In this document: positions 1 through 11,245 of the stretch, piece by piece | How positions within the stretch are numbered: position 1 is the stretch's first letter | Layout of the letters: each line of letters begins with the position of its first letter | Assembly (NCBI GenBank): GCA_031216915.1 | Contig: CM062292.1 | Coordinates: 202,513,262-202,577,261, forward strand | DNA: 64,000 bases | Source: Pictodentalium vernedei | Taxonomy: Eukaryota > Mollusca > Scaphopoda > Dentaliida > Dentaliidae | Direction of reading: 5' to 3' | Notes under the pieces: generated by a model | Database searches by the model: none | The model's input: only the letters and a program-made list of their open reading frames with translations | What the model was told of the DNA's origin: nothing | Program-made: the position numbers and the translations under genes

Positions 1-21
1 TTCCTGTGGGAACCCTAATAA

Positions 22-264
22 CCCTTTACCCAACGTAACGGCCAAAACCGGCCAGCGCTATTCTAAAAAATCGCCAATTAATTTTCAAAATATTTTCATT
101 TTTTGTCTCAAAAACATAGGTTATGACCCCTTGTTGGAGCGAGCTCGTCGAGCTCGTTCCAACGAGGGGTCATAACCTATGTTTTTGAGACAAAAAATGA
201 AAAAAATTAGTTATTCAAGAATTTTTTTTGCAAGTGTCGTCTGCTTTTCATGTTAGGTAAAGGG
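22..264. mobile_element. TTAA-flanked palindromic MITE (piggyBac-like ends)
   Basis: A 243 bp element begins CCCTTTACCCAAC and ends GTTAGGTAAAGGG, so it has terminal inverted repeats. TTAA follows at 265-268 and a decayed ATAA precedes at 18-21. The centre (about 120-185) is a near-perfect palindrome built on GAGCTCGTCGAGCTC. TTAA duplication with CCC...GGG ends is typical of piggyBac-type cut-and-paste elements. It has no coding capacity, so it would need a transposase from elsewhere. Similar copies lie at 51370-51611 and 63393-63636, and remnants elsewhere in the window. Confidence 0.8.
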
Positions 265-640
265 TTAATGGAGCAGTACTTGTTTTCTGTGGTTCATAAA
301 TGAGTTTGGGTTTTTATGCTAAAATAGGACCTTGTTATAAACCAATGCCTGTGTTGGACATCCTCTAAAGGGGCCACATAGATGAAAGTGATTGGCTAAA
401 CTTGACTTGATACTTTTCTTGTGGTTGTGATATAGCCGTAGCTGCTGGAAGTGTTTTTAACATAAATTAATGTAACAGCCCAAACTAGCCAGTGCCATTC
501 ACAAAAATCACCATTCAAATTTTTGTTTTTACTCGTGCCTCCAAAATGCAGCTTATGACCCTGCATTGGAACTTGCACATCAGATTCGATCCAGAGAGTA
601 ATCATAAGCTATGTTTAGGAACAAAAAAATATTAAAATCT
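265..640. repeat. Spacer with a degenerate copy of the TTAA MITE
   Basis: No gene is seen. From about 471 to 635 the order of motifs found in the TTAA MITE recurs in decayed form: GTAACAGCCCAAACTAGCCAG, then CACCATTCAAA, then GCTTATGACCC and CATAAGCTATG. The terminal repeats are gone. The stretch 269-470 holds nothing I recognise. Confidence 0.5.
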
Positions 641-653
641 TATAAAAGAAATA

Positions 654-1003
654 GGGGGCGCGGTGGCTCAATTGGTAGAGGTGCAGGCTGCAAGCCGAGA
701 GGTCCTCGGTTTGAATCCCACCTCTGGCACCCGCATTGTGTCTTTGGGCAAGACACTTCACCCCCATTGCCCACGTGGGGGCATGGTGACGTTGTGTACT
801 AAGGTGTACTGTACATCGATGGTGCACCTGTCTTCAACCAATGCTAACCCTGCTTGTGTGGAGTTGGTATGTTGGGGAGCTGACAGTTGCTCGATGGTTC
901 TCTCTGGGTACTTCGGCTTTCTCCACCCGTAAAACTGTCACGGTCATGGTTAGCCATTGTGCAGAAATATGTGACCTTAAACACCAATAAATAAATTAAA
1001 TAA
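654..1003 (+). mobile_element. Full-length SINE, tRNA-derived head
   Basis: A 350 bp element is flanked by an exact 13 bp target duplication TATAAAAGAAATA at 641-653 and 1004-1016. The head has a polymerase III A-box-like stretch (TGGCTCAATTGGTAGAGG) and a B box (GGTTTGAATCC), as in a tRNA. The body carries GTGTCTTTGGGCAAGACACTTCACCCC, similar to conserved central domains of animal SINEs. The tail ends CACCAATAAATAAA. It encodes no protein; mobilisation by a partner LINE is inferred. Confidence 0.9.
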
Positions 1004-1016
1004 TATAAAAGAAATA

Positions 1017-1556
1017 TTTTTTGCCTGTGTCATGTTTGGCAAAGAACATACAACCAGTAGAGTTATCAATGAAGAATAGACTTGGAACAGCATTTTCAGA
1101 GCAATATAAAAGGGTCAGTTCAGGGCTGTATGGGGCCTAAGAGTTATTACTGATTTCTACTGGGGTTCAGATGAAAATGTAGTGCTATAATAATGAGTAA
1201 CATTATTACTTCTCACATATTTAGGTGAGACTTTGTTCTGACACAAATGAATAATCATGTTTACATACAAGAGATGGAATTAAAATTTCATGTAACTCTA
1301 CTTTTAGTTTTGTGATCCGTTTAAAAGAAAAAACACTTCTATTACTTCAACATATTGTGGCTTGTCTCCTCTTTGCTCTGGATGAAAAGTAATTTTCCAT
1401 TTTTGTGTCAGTCATTTATCCTTGGCTGTTTGAGTGGTAGGTAGATTTGTATCACCATGGTATGTGTTGTGGGGAACTGTAGTCATAAGTGTGTCTGTCT
1501 TTCATATCTGGTGCATCTATTTATTATTAAGGTTTAACGACACTTTAACAGCCAGT
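1017..1556. other. Unassigned AT-rich spacer
   Basis: About 540 bp with no convincing reading frame, RNA gene or repeat that I can match elsewhere in the window. Confidence 0.6.
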
Positions 1557-1883
1557 GTCATATCGTGTCAGTGACAGTTTTACGGGTGGAGGAAGCCAGA
1601 GTACCCGGAGAGAACCACCGAGCAACAGCAAGCAGTTGCAGCACAGGCAGGGTTAGATTGCTTGAAGATATGAGCACCATCGACGTGCAGTATGCCTTAG
1701 TACATGGCGTCATCGTGCCCCCATGTGGACAATCAGGGTTATTAAGTGCCTTGCCCAAGGACACAATGTGGGAGTCTGAATCGATTGCTCAGACGGTCAC
1801 CCATCCAGGGACTAACCGGGCTCGATGTTGCTTAACTTAGGTGATGTGACGAGAACAGGGCTACTGCAATGCCACCGTGCCCC
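1557..1883 (-). mobile_element. SINE with 5S rRNA-derived head (reverse strand)
   Basis: Read on the minus strand, the head (about 1800-1883) resembles the internal-promoter part of 5S rRNA: AAGTTAAGCAACATCGAGC, then a CCCGGTTAGT-like stretch and a GGATGGGTGACCGTCT-like stretch. The shared SINE body follows (GTGTCCTTGGGCAAGGCACTTAA, then CCGGGTACTC). The AATAAATA tail is missing at the 1557 end. The outer 5' boundary is a GGGGCACGGTGGCATTGC start near 1883. Confidence 0.75.
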
Positions 1884-1995
1884 CCATCTGGAGCATATCT
1901 TTGGAAACCATTATATACTACACCAAAAAAGAGTTTTGGGTTTTTTTTAACATGGGTATAAACGATCGGCTAGATTTGACTTTATATCCATGTTG

Positions 1996-2054
1996 CAGTC
2001 ACAATTAGCCATTGTGCAGAAATATGTGACCTTAAACACAATAAATAATGATAA
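1996..2054 (+). repeat. SINE tail fragment
   Basis: It matches the last ~55 bp of the SINE family: ATTAGCCATTGTGCAGAAAT, then ATGTGACCTTAAACAC and AATAAAT. It is probably a strongly 5'-truncated insertion. Confidence 0.7.
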
Positions 2055-2326
2055 TAAACCCAGTTTTCCCAAATTTTTCTGAACATATTTGGCAGAAAAT
2101 TTTATGAAACATAAGACATGAACCCCCCAATAGTTAACAAGAAAATGTTAATTTTGAAGATGGTTGATGTGAATTCTTGATTACTACAATAAGCTAAGGG
2201 TAGTGTTTTGAAAATCACAACATAACTGGCCTCTGTGCATTTAATAATGTCTCTGCAATGCCTCAGGGTAGAGTACTGACTGCTCAGGAGAGAGCCTGTA
2301 TCCTTGGTAGTATGAAATTGATATAT
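2055..2326. other. Unassigned spacer before the Tc1/mariner element
   Basis: No reading frame, RNA gene or repeat is recognised. Confidence 0.5.
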
Positions 2327-2598
2327 ACTACTCGAAGTTTGCTAAGCACCAAATATTTGACATATCATTGTGAAATTTGCGTGTGACATATTTGCGATAT
2401 TTTTGGTGGATATGATTGAGGAATGTATTGAGATGGTCGCTGGTGCTTTCATTATCTCTCTTGACAGGTAGGCTGTTCATGACAGTCATGGAAAGCATGT
2501 ACCCCTTGATTTTCATGATGTTTTCGTGTACTGTCTACATGTACATGACATGCGTTGGGTATTCAATCTTCATTTCAACACAAACCCTTATTTGATGA

Positions 2599-3604
2599 TT
2601 GAATATGACAAATGCAAATGTAAGAAGACATTTGTCTGAAGCAGAAATGTGGTGGGCTGTAGGGATGGTGGAGCAAGGGTCTACCCATTGTCAGGTTGGT
2701 GAAGCCCTTGGTGAGCACCATACAGTGACCACCAGAGCCTGGGCAAGATTTCAGAAGTATGGCACACCAGTAAGACAGCATGGTGGTGGCAGAGACAGGG
2801 CAATTGCTGCAGCTGAAGACCAGTTTTTGATCACTCGGGCCCGCAGGAACCGCTTTGCCACAGCAACCCAGCTTTGCAGTGACCTTAAGAATGCATCCGG
2901 GGTAAATGTTTCGACACAGACTATCCGGGCTAGATTGCACAAAAGTGGTCTCCGATCGAGAAGACCATGTATTTGCATTCCGAAGTCCCAGAACCACCGC
3001 CAGGCATGATATGAATGGGCCAAGGACCACATTGGATGGACCAGAGAAGATTTGCGGCCTGTCCTTTTAACAGATGAGTCAAGGTACTGCCTAGACCACA
3101 CAGATAGGCATTATAGGGTATGGAGAAGACCAGGACAGCGATTCCATGCAGCCAACATTGCTGAGCATGACCGCTATGGTGGAGGGTCAATCATGGTCTG
3201 GGGCATCATCAGCAGGGATGGACGTGCAGAGCTCTGTGTCCTTGAACGTGGTACATTGACTGCACAGCGGTATATTGATGAGATGTCCACGTCAGATTGT
3301 ATGCAGGTGCAGTGAGTGATAGATTCATTGTGACGGACTATAATGCCCGTCCTTATGTTGCCCATGCTGTCCGGGAGTACCGACAGAGGGAGGGGATTGA
3401 GCGTATGGACTGGCCAGTAAGATCCCCTGACCTCAATCCAATCGAACATGTCTGGAATGAGTTGCAGCTTGCAATTTCAGCCTGTCCAGTCCAACCAAGA
3501 AGTGTCCAGGAGCTTGGTGCCATAATGGAACAACATCCCACAAAGGACCACCAGGAACCTGATTGGGAGCATGAGAAGGCGTTGTCAAGCTGTAATTGAC
3601 AGTA
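2599..3604 (+). pseudogene. Tc1-like transposase, inactivated
   Basis: This encodes a DDE transposase for cut-and-paste movement. Residues 1-136 hold the N-terminal helix-turn-helix DNA-binding region (RRHLSEAEMWWAVGMVEQG...). The catalytic part follows: first Asp in LLTDESRYCL, then a GGSIMVWG stretch, then SPDLNPIEHVWNEL with the third acidic residue. Damage relative to copy 2: a CGA-to-TGA stop at 3007-3009; a 7 bp loss near 3285 that shifts the frame after DEMST; the second catalytic Asp changed to Tyr (TDYNARPY, where copy 2 has LDDNAHPH); and a further indel near 3525 giving a wrong C-terminus. It is a dead copy. Tc1-like assignment is firm; the subfamily is not determined. Confidence 0.88.
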
Positions 3605-3700
3605 ATGGGCCTGATACTCGATATTGAAGCCATACCAGTTCGCTCCATCAACTTTTTGGCATATTGAAAAATTTCCTCTTTTACCATTAACAATTTTATT

Positions 3701-5365
3701 AGCTCAACTTGACAAAGTCAAGCTGAGCTATTGCCATCACTTCTCGTCCGTCGGCGTACATACGTTAGTATGTTAGTACGTTAGTACGTACGTCCACAAT
3801 TTCCTTTGCCACACCTCACAGGTCGCATTTATGATCAGATTACTTTGAAACTTCTTATGCTTGTTTGGGGTGACCTCTAGATGGGAGCTATCGATTTTCT
3901 TCAATTTCCGTCCAAAAATGTTGCCGCGGCCAACGTTCTTAGAACTTAATTTAGTCAAACCACAATATTTCCCTTTGGCACACCCTACAGGGCACATTTA
4001 TGATTTGATTGCTTTGAAACCTGACACGCTTATTTAGGGTGACCTCTAGATGGGAGCTATCGATTTTCTTCAATTTCCGGCAAAAAATGTTGCCACGGCC
4101 AACATTCATAGAACTTAGTTTAGTCAGACCTCAATATTTCCCTTTGGCACACCCTACAGGGTACATTTACAATCAGATTGCTTTGAAACCTGGTATGCTT
4201 GTTTGGGGAGACCTCTAGATGGGAGCTATCGATTTTCTTCAATTTCTGTCAAAAAATGTTGCCGCGGCCAACGTTCTTAGAACTTAGTTTAGTCAGAAGA
4301 CTCAATATTTCTCTTTGGCACACCATACAGGGTACATTTATGATCGAATTGCTTTGCAACCTGGCATGCTTGTTTGGGGTGACCTCTAGATGGGAGCTAT
4401 CGATTTTCTTCAATTTCTGTCAAAAAATGTTGCCGCGGCCAACGTTCTTAGAACTTAGTTTAGTCAAACCACAATATTTCCCTTTGGCACACCCTACAGG
4501 GCACATTTATGATTTGATTGCTTTGAAACCTGGTATGCTTATTTAGGGTGACCTCTAGATGGGAGCTATCAATTTTCTTCAATTTCTGGCAAAAAATGTT
4601 GCCGCGGCCAACGTTCTTAGAACTTGGTTTAGTCAGAAGACTCGATATTTCCCTTTGGCACACCCTACAGGGCACATTTATGATCGGATTGCTTTGAAAC
4701 CTTTCATGCTTGTTTGGGGTGACCTCTAGATGGGAGCTATCGATTTTCTTCAATTTCCATCAAAAAATGTTGCCGCAGCCAACATTCTTAGAACTTAGTT
4801 TAGTCAGACCACAATATTTCCCTTTTGTACACCCTACAGGGCACATTTATGATTAGATTGCTTTGAAACCTGGTATGCTTATTTACGGTGACCTCTAGAT
4901 GGGAGCTATCGATTTTCTTCCATTTCCGTCAAAAAATGTTGGCACGGCCAATGTTCTTAGTACTTAGTTTAGTCAGACCTCAATATTTCCCTTTGGCATG
5001 CCTTACAGGGCACATTTATGATTGGATTGCTTTAAAACCTGGCATGCTTGTTTAGGGTGACCTCTAGATGGGAGCTATCGATTTTCTTCTGTTGCCACGG
5101 CCAACATTCTTAGAATTTAGTCTAGTCAGACCACAATATTTCCCATTTGTGCACATTTATGATCAGATTGCTTTGAAACCTGGCATGCTTGTTTGGGGAG
5201 GCCTCTGGATGGGAGCTATTGATTTTCTTCGGTTTCTGTCCAAAAATGTTGCCACTGGCAAAAAAACTGACATTGGTCCCAATGATCTTCAATTTTGCCA
5301 TTTCATTTATAACTTACCAAGTTCAAGTTTGTCAAGTTGAGCTACAGTGTCATTGACACTTTCAT
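3701..5365 (+). mobile_element. HINE-like tandem-repeat element (type 1)
   Basis: It starts AGCTCAACTTGACAAAGTCA after a T-run; the first ~30 bp can fold as a hairpin (CTTGACAAAGTCAAG). It ends TTTGTCAAGTTGAGCTA (5328-5344), the reverse complement of the start, followed by the hairpin AGTGTCATTGACACT and TTCAT. Between lie about eight ~169 bp tandem units. No protein is encoded. Subterminal inverted repeats, a central tandem array, a 3' hairpin and T-rich targets match Helentron-associated elements and the pearl/CvA-type elements of bivalves. The assignment is by structure only. Confidence 0.75.
3868..5240 (+). repeat. ~169 bp tandem repeats of type 1 element
   Basis: The phrase GACCTCTAGATGGGAGCTAT recurs about every 168-171 bp (near 3871, 4041, 4210, 4381, 4551, 4721, 4891, 5060). 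Each unit also has TTGCCGCGGCCAACGTTCTT and CCTACAGGGCACATTTATGA. The repeats run head to tail. A few frames stay open across a unit (for example 4199-4546), but this is a by-product of the repeat and not a gene. Confidence 0.9.
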
Positions 5366-5696
5366 CTATTTTCCATGGTTATCGTATTCAAAAGCTAAAA
5401 AAAAAATGTCAAACACAACTAAAATCTTTTTTTCTGCACTTAAATCATTAAAAAAATAATTAAATAAAATATATAAACACTTTTCATTACAATATTTCAA
5501 CTAAAAAGTAAACAGGATATACTTGGTGCTTAGCAAACTTTGAGTAGTATATATGCTGGTATGTGCAATAGAGGGGTGGACAGACATTTTAGTGTAACAT
5601 TGTTGACCTGGAATGAGATCATGTTGGTCAGGATCAAGTTTGTACTCACTTTCCCAATATGATGCAGATGTATCCACAAGATGGGGCTGGATACAT

Positions 5697-6067
5697 GATA
5701 ATTATTTATTTATTATTATTTATTGGTTTTTAAGGTCGGATATTTCTGCACAATGGCTAATCATGACCACAACAGTTTTACGGGTGGAGGAAGCCGGAGT
5801 ACCAGGAGAGAACCACCGAGCAACAGTGAGCAACTGTCAGCTCCCCAACATACCAACTACACACAAACAGGGTTAGCATTGGTTGAAGACAGGTGCACCA
5901 TCGACGTGCAGTACGCCTTAGTACACAGCATCACCGTGCCCCCACGTGGGCAATGGGGGTGAAGTGTCTTGCCCAAGGACACAACGCGGTTGCCGCAGGT
6001 GGGATTCGAACCGAGGACCTCTTGGCTTGCAGCCTGCATCTCTACCCACTGAGCCACCACGCCCCAT
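5697..6067 (-). mobile_element. SINE, tRNA-derived head (reverse strand)
   Basis: Full-length copy of the tRNA-head subfamily on the minus strand, with the AATAAATA tail at the left. A 12 bp target duplication flanks it with one mismatch: GGCTGGATACAT at 5685-5696 and GGCTAGATACAT at 6068-6079. The head (about 5995-6065) has the B box GGTTCGAATCCCACC and an A-box-like GTGGCTCAGTGGG. Confidence 0.88.
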
Positions 6068-6105
6068 GGCTAGATACATCCGATACTGACAAGTAAAAAT
6101 GAGTT

Positions 6106-6802
6106 TTTAGTCGAGTTTTGTCGAAGTCAAACTCGACATAGTTTGATGAAGTGGCGGGCGGGCGTAAACAATTGGTTTCCGCGCAATAACTTTAGTTCTA
6201 TTTGATGCACCTTTACCAAACTTATACCAGAGGTTACCCTATAGGAAAGGAAGACACCTATCGATTTCAGAGTCTTGTGCCCCAAGGTCAAGGTCACTGT
6301 TACTATAAATAGAATATTTTGTGACAAATTGGTTTGCGGGCAATAACTTTAGTTCTATTTGACGCACGTTTACCAAACTTATACCAGAGGTTACCCTATA
6401 GGAAGGAAAGACACCTATTGATTTTGGAGTCTGGGACTCCAAGGTCACTGTTACTATAAATAGAATATTTTGTGACCGGGCAATAACTTTAGTTCTATTC
6501 CGTGTATCTTCACCAAACTTATACCACAGGTTACCCTATAGGAAGGGAAGACACCTATCGATTTCAGAGTCTGGGGCCCCAAGGTCGAGGTCACTGTTAC
6601 TATCAATAGAATATTTTGTGACAAATTGGTTTCCGGGCAATAACTTTAGTTCTATTTGACGCCCCTTTACCAAACTTATACCAGAGGTTATCTTATAGGA
6701 AGGGAAGATACCTATTGATTTTGGAGTCTGTGACTCCAAGGTCAAGGTCACTGTTACTATAAATAGCTTATTTCTTCAGAATTTACTGTCAAAACTCGAC
6801 TT
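6106..6802 (+). mobile_element. HINE-like tandem-repeat element (type E)
   Basis: It starts TAGTCGAGTTTTGTCGAAGTC, a small hairpin, and ends near CAGTCAAAACTCGAC, an inverted terminal repeat. It contains about four units of 140-160 bp, each with AACTTTAGTTCTATTTGACG, TACCAGAGGTTACCCTATAG and CCAAGGTCAAGGTCACTG. No coding capacity. Confidence 0.6.
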
Positions 6803-6994
6803 CTGGATCTGTGATCCTCTTGCTGGATTTTTTGTATACTGACTCCTCGAGCACGTGACAGGAGACACCACAAAATTCTTCAGTGAATTTGTCCTAAATG
6901 CTAATTCATTTGCCAATGAATGCATTTACCTTTCACATGGTATATTGCTTTTCTTTATTGGTTAAATTTTTTTGTCATTTACACCCAAATGTCT

Positions 6995-7028
<34 letters not shown>

Positions 7029-7088
7029 GTTCAAAATTTTTTTTTTTTCAATATATATTCAGATACAAGTTTGGTGTATTTCATTTTT
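6803..7088. repeat. Spacer with a long poly-G tract
   Basis: No gene. A run of about 33 G lies at roughly 6995-7027, followed closely by a run of T. Its true length is uncertain because such tracts are hard to sequence. Confidence 0.85.
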
Positions 7089-9632
7089 AGCTCAACTTGA
7101 CAAAGTCAAGCTGAGCTATTGCGATCACTTCTCATCCTCACAGGTCGCATTTATGATCAGATCGCTTTGAAACTTGGTATGCTTATTTGGGGTGACCTCT
7201 AGATGGGAGCTATCGATTTTCTTCAATTTTCGTCAAAAAATGTTGGCACGGCCAATGTTCTTAGTACTTAGTTTAGTCAGACCTCAATATTTCCCTTTGG
7301 CATGCCTTACAGGGCACATTTATGATTGGATTGCTTTAAAACCTGGCATGCTTGTTTAGGGTGACCTCTAGATGGGAGCTATCGATTTTCTTCAATTTCC
7401 ATTAAAAAATGTTGCCGCGACCAACGTTCTTAGAACTTAGTTTAGTCAGACCACAATATTTCCCTTTGGCACACCCTACAGGGCACATTTATGATTGGAT
7501 TGCTTTGAAACCTGGTATGCTTGTTTGGGGTGACCTCTAGATGGGAGCTATCGATTTTTTTCCATTTCTGTCAAAAAAAGTTGCCGCGGCCAACGTTCTT
7601 AGAACTTAGTTTTGTCAGAAGACCTCAATATTTCCCTTTGGCACACCCCACAGGGTACATTTATGATCGGATTGCCTTGAAACCTGGCATGCTTGTTTGG
7701 GATGACCTCTAGATGGAAGCTATCGATTTTCTTCCATTTCCGTCAAAAAATGTTGCCACGGCCAACGTTCTTTGAACTTAGTCAGAAGACCTCAATTTTT
7801 CCCTTTGGCACACCCTACAGGGCACATTTATGATCAGATTGCTTTGAAACCTGGCATGCTTGTTCAGGGTGACCTCTAGATGGGAGCTATCGATTTTCTT
7901 AAATTTCCATTAAAAAATGTTGCCGCGGTCAACGTTCTTAGAATTTAGTTTAGTCAGACCACAATATTTCCCTTTGGCACACCTTACAGGGCACATTTAT
8001 GATTGGATTGCTTTGAAACCTGGTATGCTTGTTTGGGGTGACCTCTAGATGGGAGCTATCGATTTTTTTCCATTTTCATCAAAAAATGTTGCCGCGGTCA
8101 ACGTTCTTAGAACTTAGTTTAGTCAGACCTCAATATTTCCCTTTGGCACACTCTACAGGGCACATTTATGATCGGATTGCTTTGAAACCTGGTATGCTTG
8201 TTTGGGGAGACCTCTAGATGGGAGTTATCGATTTTCTTCCATTTCCGTAGAAAAATGTTGCCGCGGCCAACGTTCTTAGAACTTAGTTTAGTCAGACCTC
8301 AATACTTCCCTTTGGCACACCCTAAAGGGCACATTTATGTTCGGATTGCTTTGAAACCTGGCATGCTTGTTTGGGGGTGACCTCTAGATTGGAGCTATCG
8401 ATTTTCTTCCAATTCTGGCCGTCAAAAAATGTTTCCACTGGCAACAATCTTTGAACTAAGTTTAGTCAGGCATCAATATATTCCTCCGGCATGCCCTACA
8501 GGGCACATTTATGATCAGATCGGTTTGAAACTTTGTATGCTTGTTTGGGGTTACCTCTAGATGGGAGCTTTTGATTTTCTTCGATTTCCGTCAAAAAATG
8601 TTGCCACTGGCAATGACCTTCGATGAACTTAGTAAAAACTTAATGCAGTTAAACATCAATATTTCCATTTGACACACCCTGCAGGGTACATTTAAGATTG
8701 GATTGCTTGCAAACTTGGTGTGCTTGTGTGGGGTGACATCTATATGGGAGCTGTCGATTTTCTTCCATTTCTGTCAAAAAATGTTGCCGCTGATCTTTGA
8801 ACTTAGTTTAGTCAGACCTCAATATTTCCCTTTAACACACCGTTCAGGGCACATTTATGATCGGATCACTTTGAAACTTGGTATGTGTGTTTGGGGTGAC
8901 CTCTAGATGTGAGCTATTTTTTAATTTCCATAAAAAGTTATTGTCGTTATCACCAGCCTTTGAACTTACTGCATTTGTGCATCAACTTATCCCTTTTGCA
9001 CTCTTTGTAGGGAATATTTATGAATTTCCATAAACACCCCCCCCCCCCAAAAAAAACCATTGCCACAAAGCAATGACCTTCTACTTAGTGCATTTGTGCA
9101 TTAACATCTTCCTTTGGCATGCCTCAGAGGGCACATTCATTATCAGGTTTTTGAAACTTTGTATGCTTACGCAGGGTGACAAAGATAGGAGCTTTTGATT
9201 TTCTTTTCATTTCCATCAAAAACTGTTGCTGTTAGCAACAATCTTTGAATTTATTGCATTTGTGCATCAACATTCTTTGACATGGCCTACAGGCCACATT
9301 TATCATAGGATTGTTTTTGAACTTGGTGTGCTCATTAGTCAAGAACTCTAGATAAGAGCTGTTGATTAGCATTCATTTCTGTGAAAAAAGTTGCCATTTA
9401 CAATAACCTCTGAACATACTGCATTTGTGTATCAACATTCTTCATTTAGCCAGTCTTACAGTTTACATTTAAAAATGCATGGATTACTCTGACGTTGTGC
9501 ACACATAATGCTGTTATGTTGAAATTTCATCAAATAACATTGGTACCAATGATCTTCAATTTTGCCATTTCATTTTTTACTTACCAAGTTCAAGTTTGTC
9601 AAGTTGAGCTACAGTGTCATTGACACTTTCAT
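7089..9632 (+). mobile_element. HINE-like tandem-repeat element (type 1, second copy)
   Basis: Same ends as the element at 3701-5365: AGCTCAACTTGACAAAGTCA start, and GTTGAGCTA, the AGTGTCATTGACACT hairpin and TTCAT at the end. The inner array has GACCTCTAGATGGGAGCTAT near 7195, 7364, 7532, 7706, 7871, 8040, 8210 and 8379. Units then become more diverged to about 9500, so the right part is an older or less homogenised stretch. No protein. Confidence 0.75.
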
Positions 9633-9688
9633 TCTCATGTCTTGGCCCATTCAATATTTTGAATTTTCTGGGTTTTTTAAGTTTAAAA

Positions 9689-9740
9689 AAAATGATTAGC
9701 CATTGTGCAGATATATGTGACCATAAACACCTGCAAATAA
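9689..9740 (+). repeat. SINE tail fragment
   Basis: ATGATTAGCCATTGTGCAGA followed by TATATGTGACCATAAACACC matches the SINE 3' end, just left of the next HINE-like element. Confidence 0.65.
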
Positions 9741-9745
9741 TTTTT

Positions 9746-11191
9746 AGCTCAACTTTGGCGTCCGTACGTCAACAATTGGATACGGCTCGGGCAAGAGGCC
9801 GTATTTATGAACCGATCTTTACGAAACTTCTTGGGTACCTTTGGTATCACCGTGGGACGAGAACGAGTGTTTTGGGGTCCGGTCCGAAATTCAAGATGGC
9901 CGATGGCAGCCATTTTGTACAAAATTAGGTGCAATCAGATTTTTGCACAGAACTTCCATATGAAAGCGCTGATTTGAATAATTTTTTGTGCGAATGTTTA
10001 GTACCATGGGATACATCACATATAATACAGGTTTTTTTCTTGTGCAGAAATTATGCAAATTAGATGAACTTTGATTTATTCAGTGCTACTTACACAATGT
10101 AAGCACACATGTCAATACGGCTCGGGCGAGAGTCTGTATTTATGAACTGATCTTCACGAAATGTCTTGGGTACCTTTGTTATCACCTTGGGACGAGAACG
10201 AGTGTTTCTGGGTGCGGTCTAAAATTCAAGATGGCTGCCAGTGGCCATTTTGTACCGAAATTAGGTCTAATCAGTTTTTGTACACAACTTCTATACGGCT
10301 CAGACTAGAGGCCATATTTATGAACCAATCTTTACGAAACTTCTTGGGTACCTTTGTTATCACCGTGGGATGAGAGCGAGTGTTTTGGGGTGTGGTCCGA
10401 AATTCAAGATGGCCACCAGCAGCCATTTTGTACCAAAATTAGTGCAATCAGTCTTTTGTACAGAACTTCTGTATGAAAGTTTTGATTTGAATAAATTTTT
10501 GTATGAATGTTTAGTAACATGGAATACATCACATATTGTAAGGTTTTTTTTTTTGTGCAGAAATTATGCAAATTAGATGAACTTTGATTTATTCAGTGCT
10601 ACTTACACAATGTAAGCACACATGTCAATACGGCTCAGGGTAGAGGCTGTATTTATGAACCGATCTTCACAAAACTTCTTGGGTACCTTTGTTATCACCT
10701 TGGGACGAGAATGAGTGTTTCTGGGTGCGGTCCAAAATTCAAGATGGCTGCCAGTGGCTATTTTGTACCAAAATTTGGTCCAATCAGTTTTTTGTCACAA
10801 GTTCCATACAGCTCGTATTTATGAACTGATCTTCACAAAACTTCTTGGGTACCTTTGTTTTCACCTTGGGACAGGAACGAGTGTGTTTTGGGGTGCCTTT
10901 GTTATCACTGTGCTATGAGAACAAACATTTTGGGGTTGAGTCAGACCCACTCTGGGACTCAAAGATTTCTCTTTTCAGTTTAGCATCTGACTGTAGCCCA
11001 CCTTTACAATACTTCACCTATACATTTGTTACAGGCAACGGTCAGTATTTATGTACAGACCGTTACAATACTTTATATGTACCTTTGTTATCAGGTCATT
11101 ACCTAGATGTTTGTCATTGCTGTGTCACATACTATACATGTACATGTCTTTGTCTTGACAAGTTGAGCTACAGTGTCATTGACACTTTCAT
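9746..11191 (+). mobile_element. HINE-like tandem-repeat element (type A)
   Basis: It starts AGCTCAACTTTGG after five T and ends GTTGAGCTACAGTGTCATTG, then ACACTTTCAT. Internal units carry ATACGGCTCGGGC, AACTTCTTGGGTACCTTTG, CAAGATGGC and CCATTTTGTACC. CAAGATGGC occurs near 9892, 10228, 10406 and 10742, so spacing alternates between ~336 and ~178 bp: a short unit and a longer unit with an extra ~158 bp segment. No coding capacity. Confidence 0.75.
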
Positions 11192-11245
11192 TTTTAAAAT
11201 AATTTGAGTGATTTAACTTTGGACTAGGGCATTGTCATACCAATT

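Larger units (their letters stand above)
2327..5550 (+). mobile_element. Tc1/mariner-type DNA transposon, copy 1, interrupted
   Basis: Left end CTACTCGAAGTTTGCTAAGC (from about 2328) and right end GCTTAGCAAACTTTGAGTAG (to about 5547) form terminal inverted repeats flanked by TA/TATA, the target of Tc1/mariner elements. The transposase remnant is at 2599-3604. A separate tandem-repeat element (3701-5365) is inserted after the transposase. Without it the element is about 1.56 kb, matching copy 2 at 40704-42280. Confidence 0.88.

Noticed and set aside
663-735. tRNA gene
   Set aside because: A and B boxes are present but the acceptor and anticodon stems do not pair well and the sequence continues into a SINE body with target duplications.
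2575-3449. Minus-strand frames opposite the transposase
   Set aside because: Shadow frames of the Tc1-like gene; the plus strand carries the conserved motifs.
4199-4546. 115-codon frame and similar ones in the 169 bp arrays
   Set aside because: Protein repeats simply follow the DNA repeat, and the same DNA reads open in both strands in different units; no family match.
7089-9632. Autonomous Helitron
   Set aside because: No Rep or helicase motif in any frame of this or the other HINE-like elements; only non-autonomous structure is seen.
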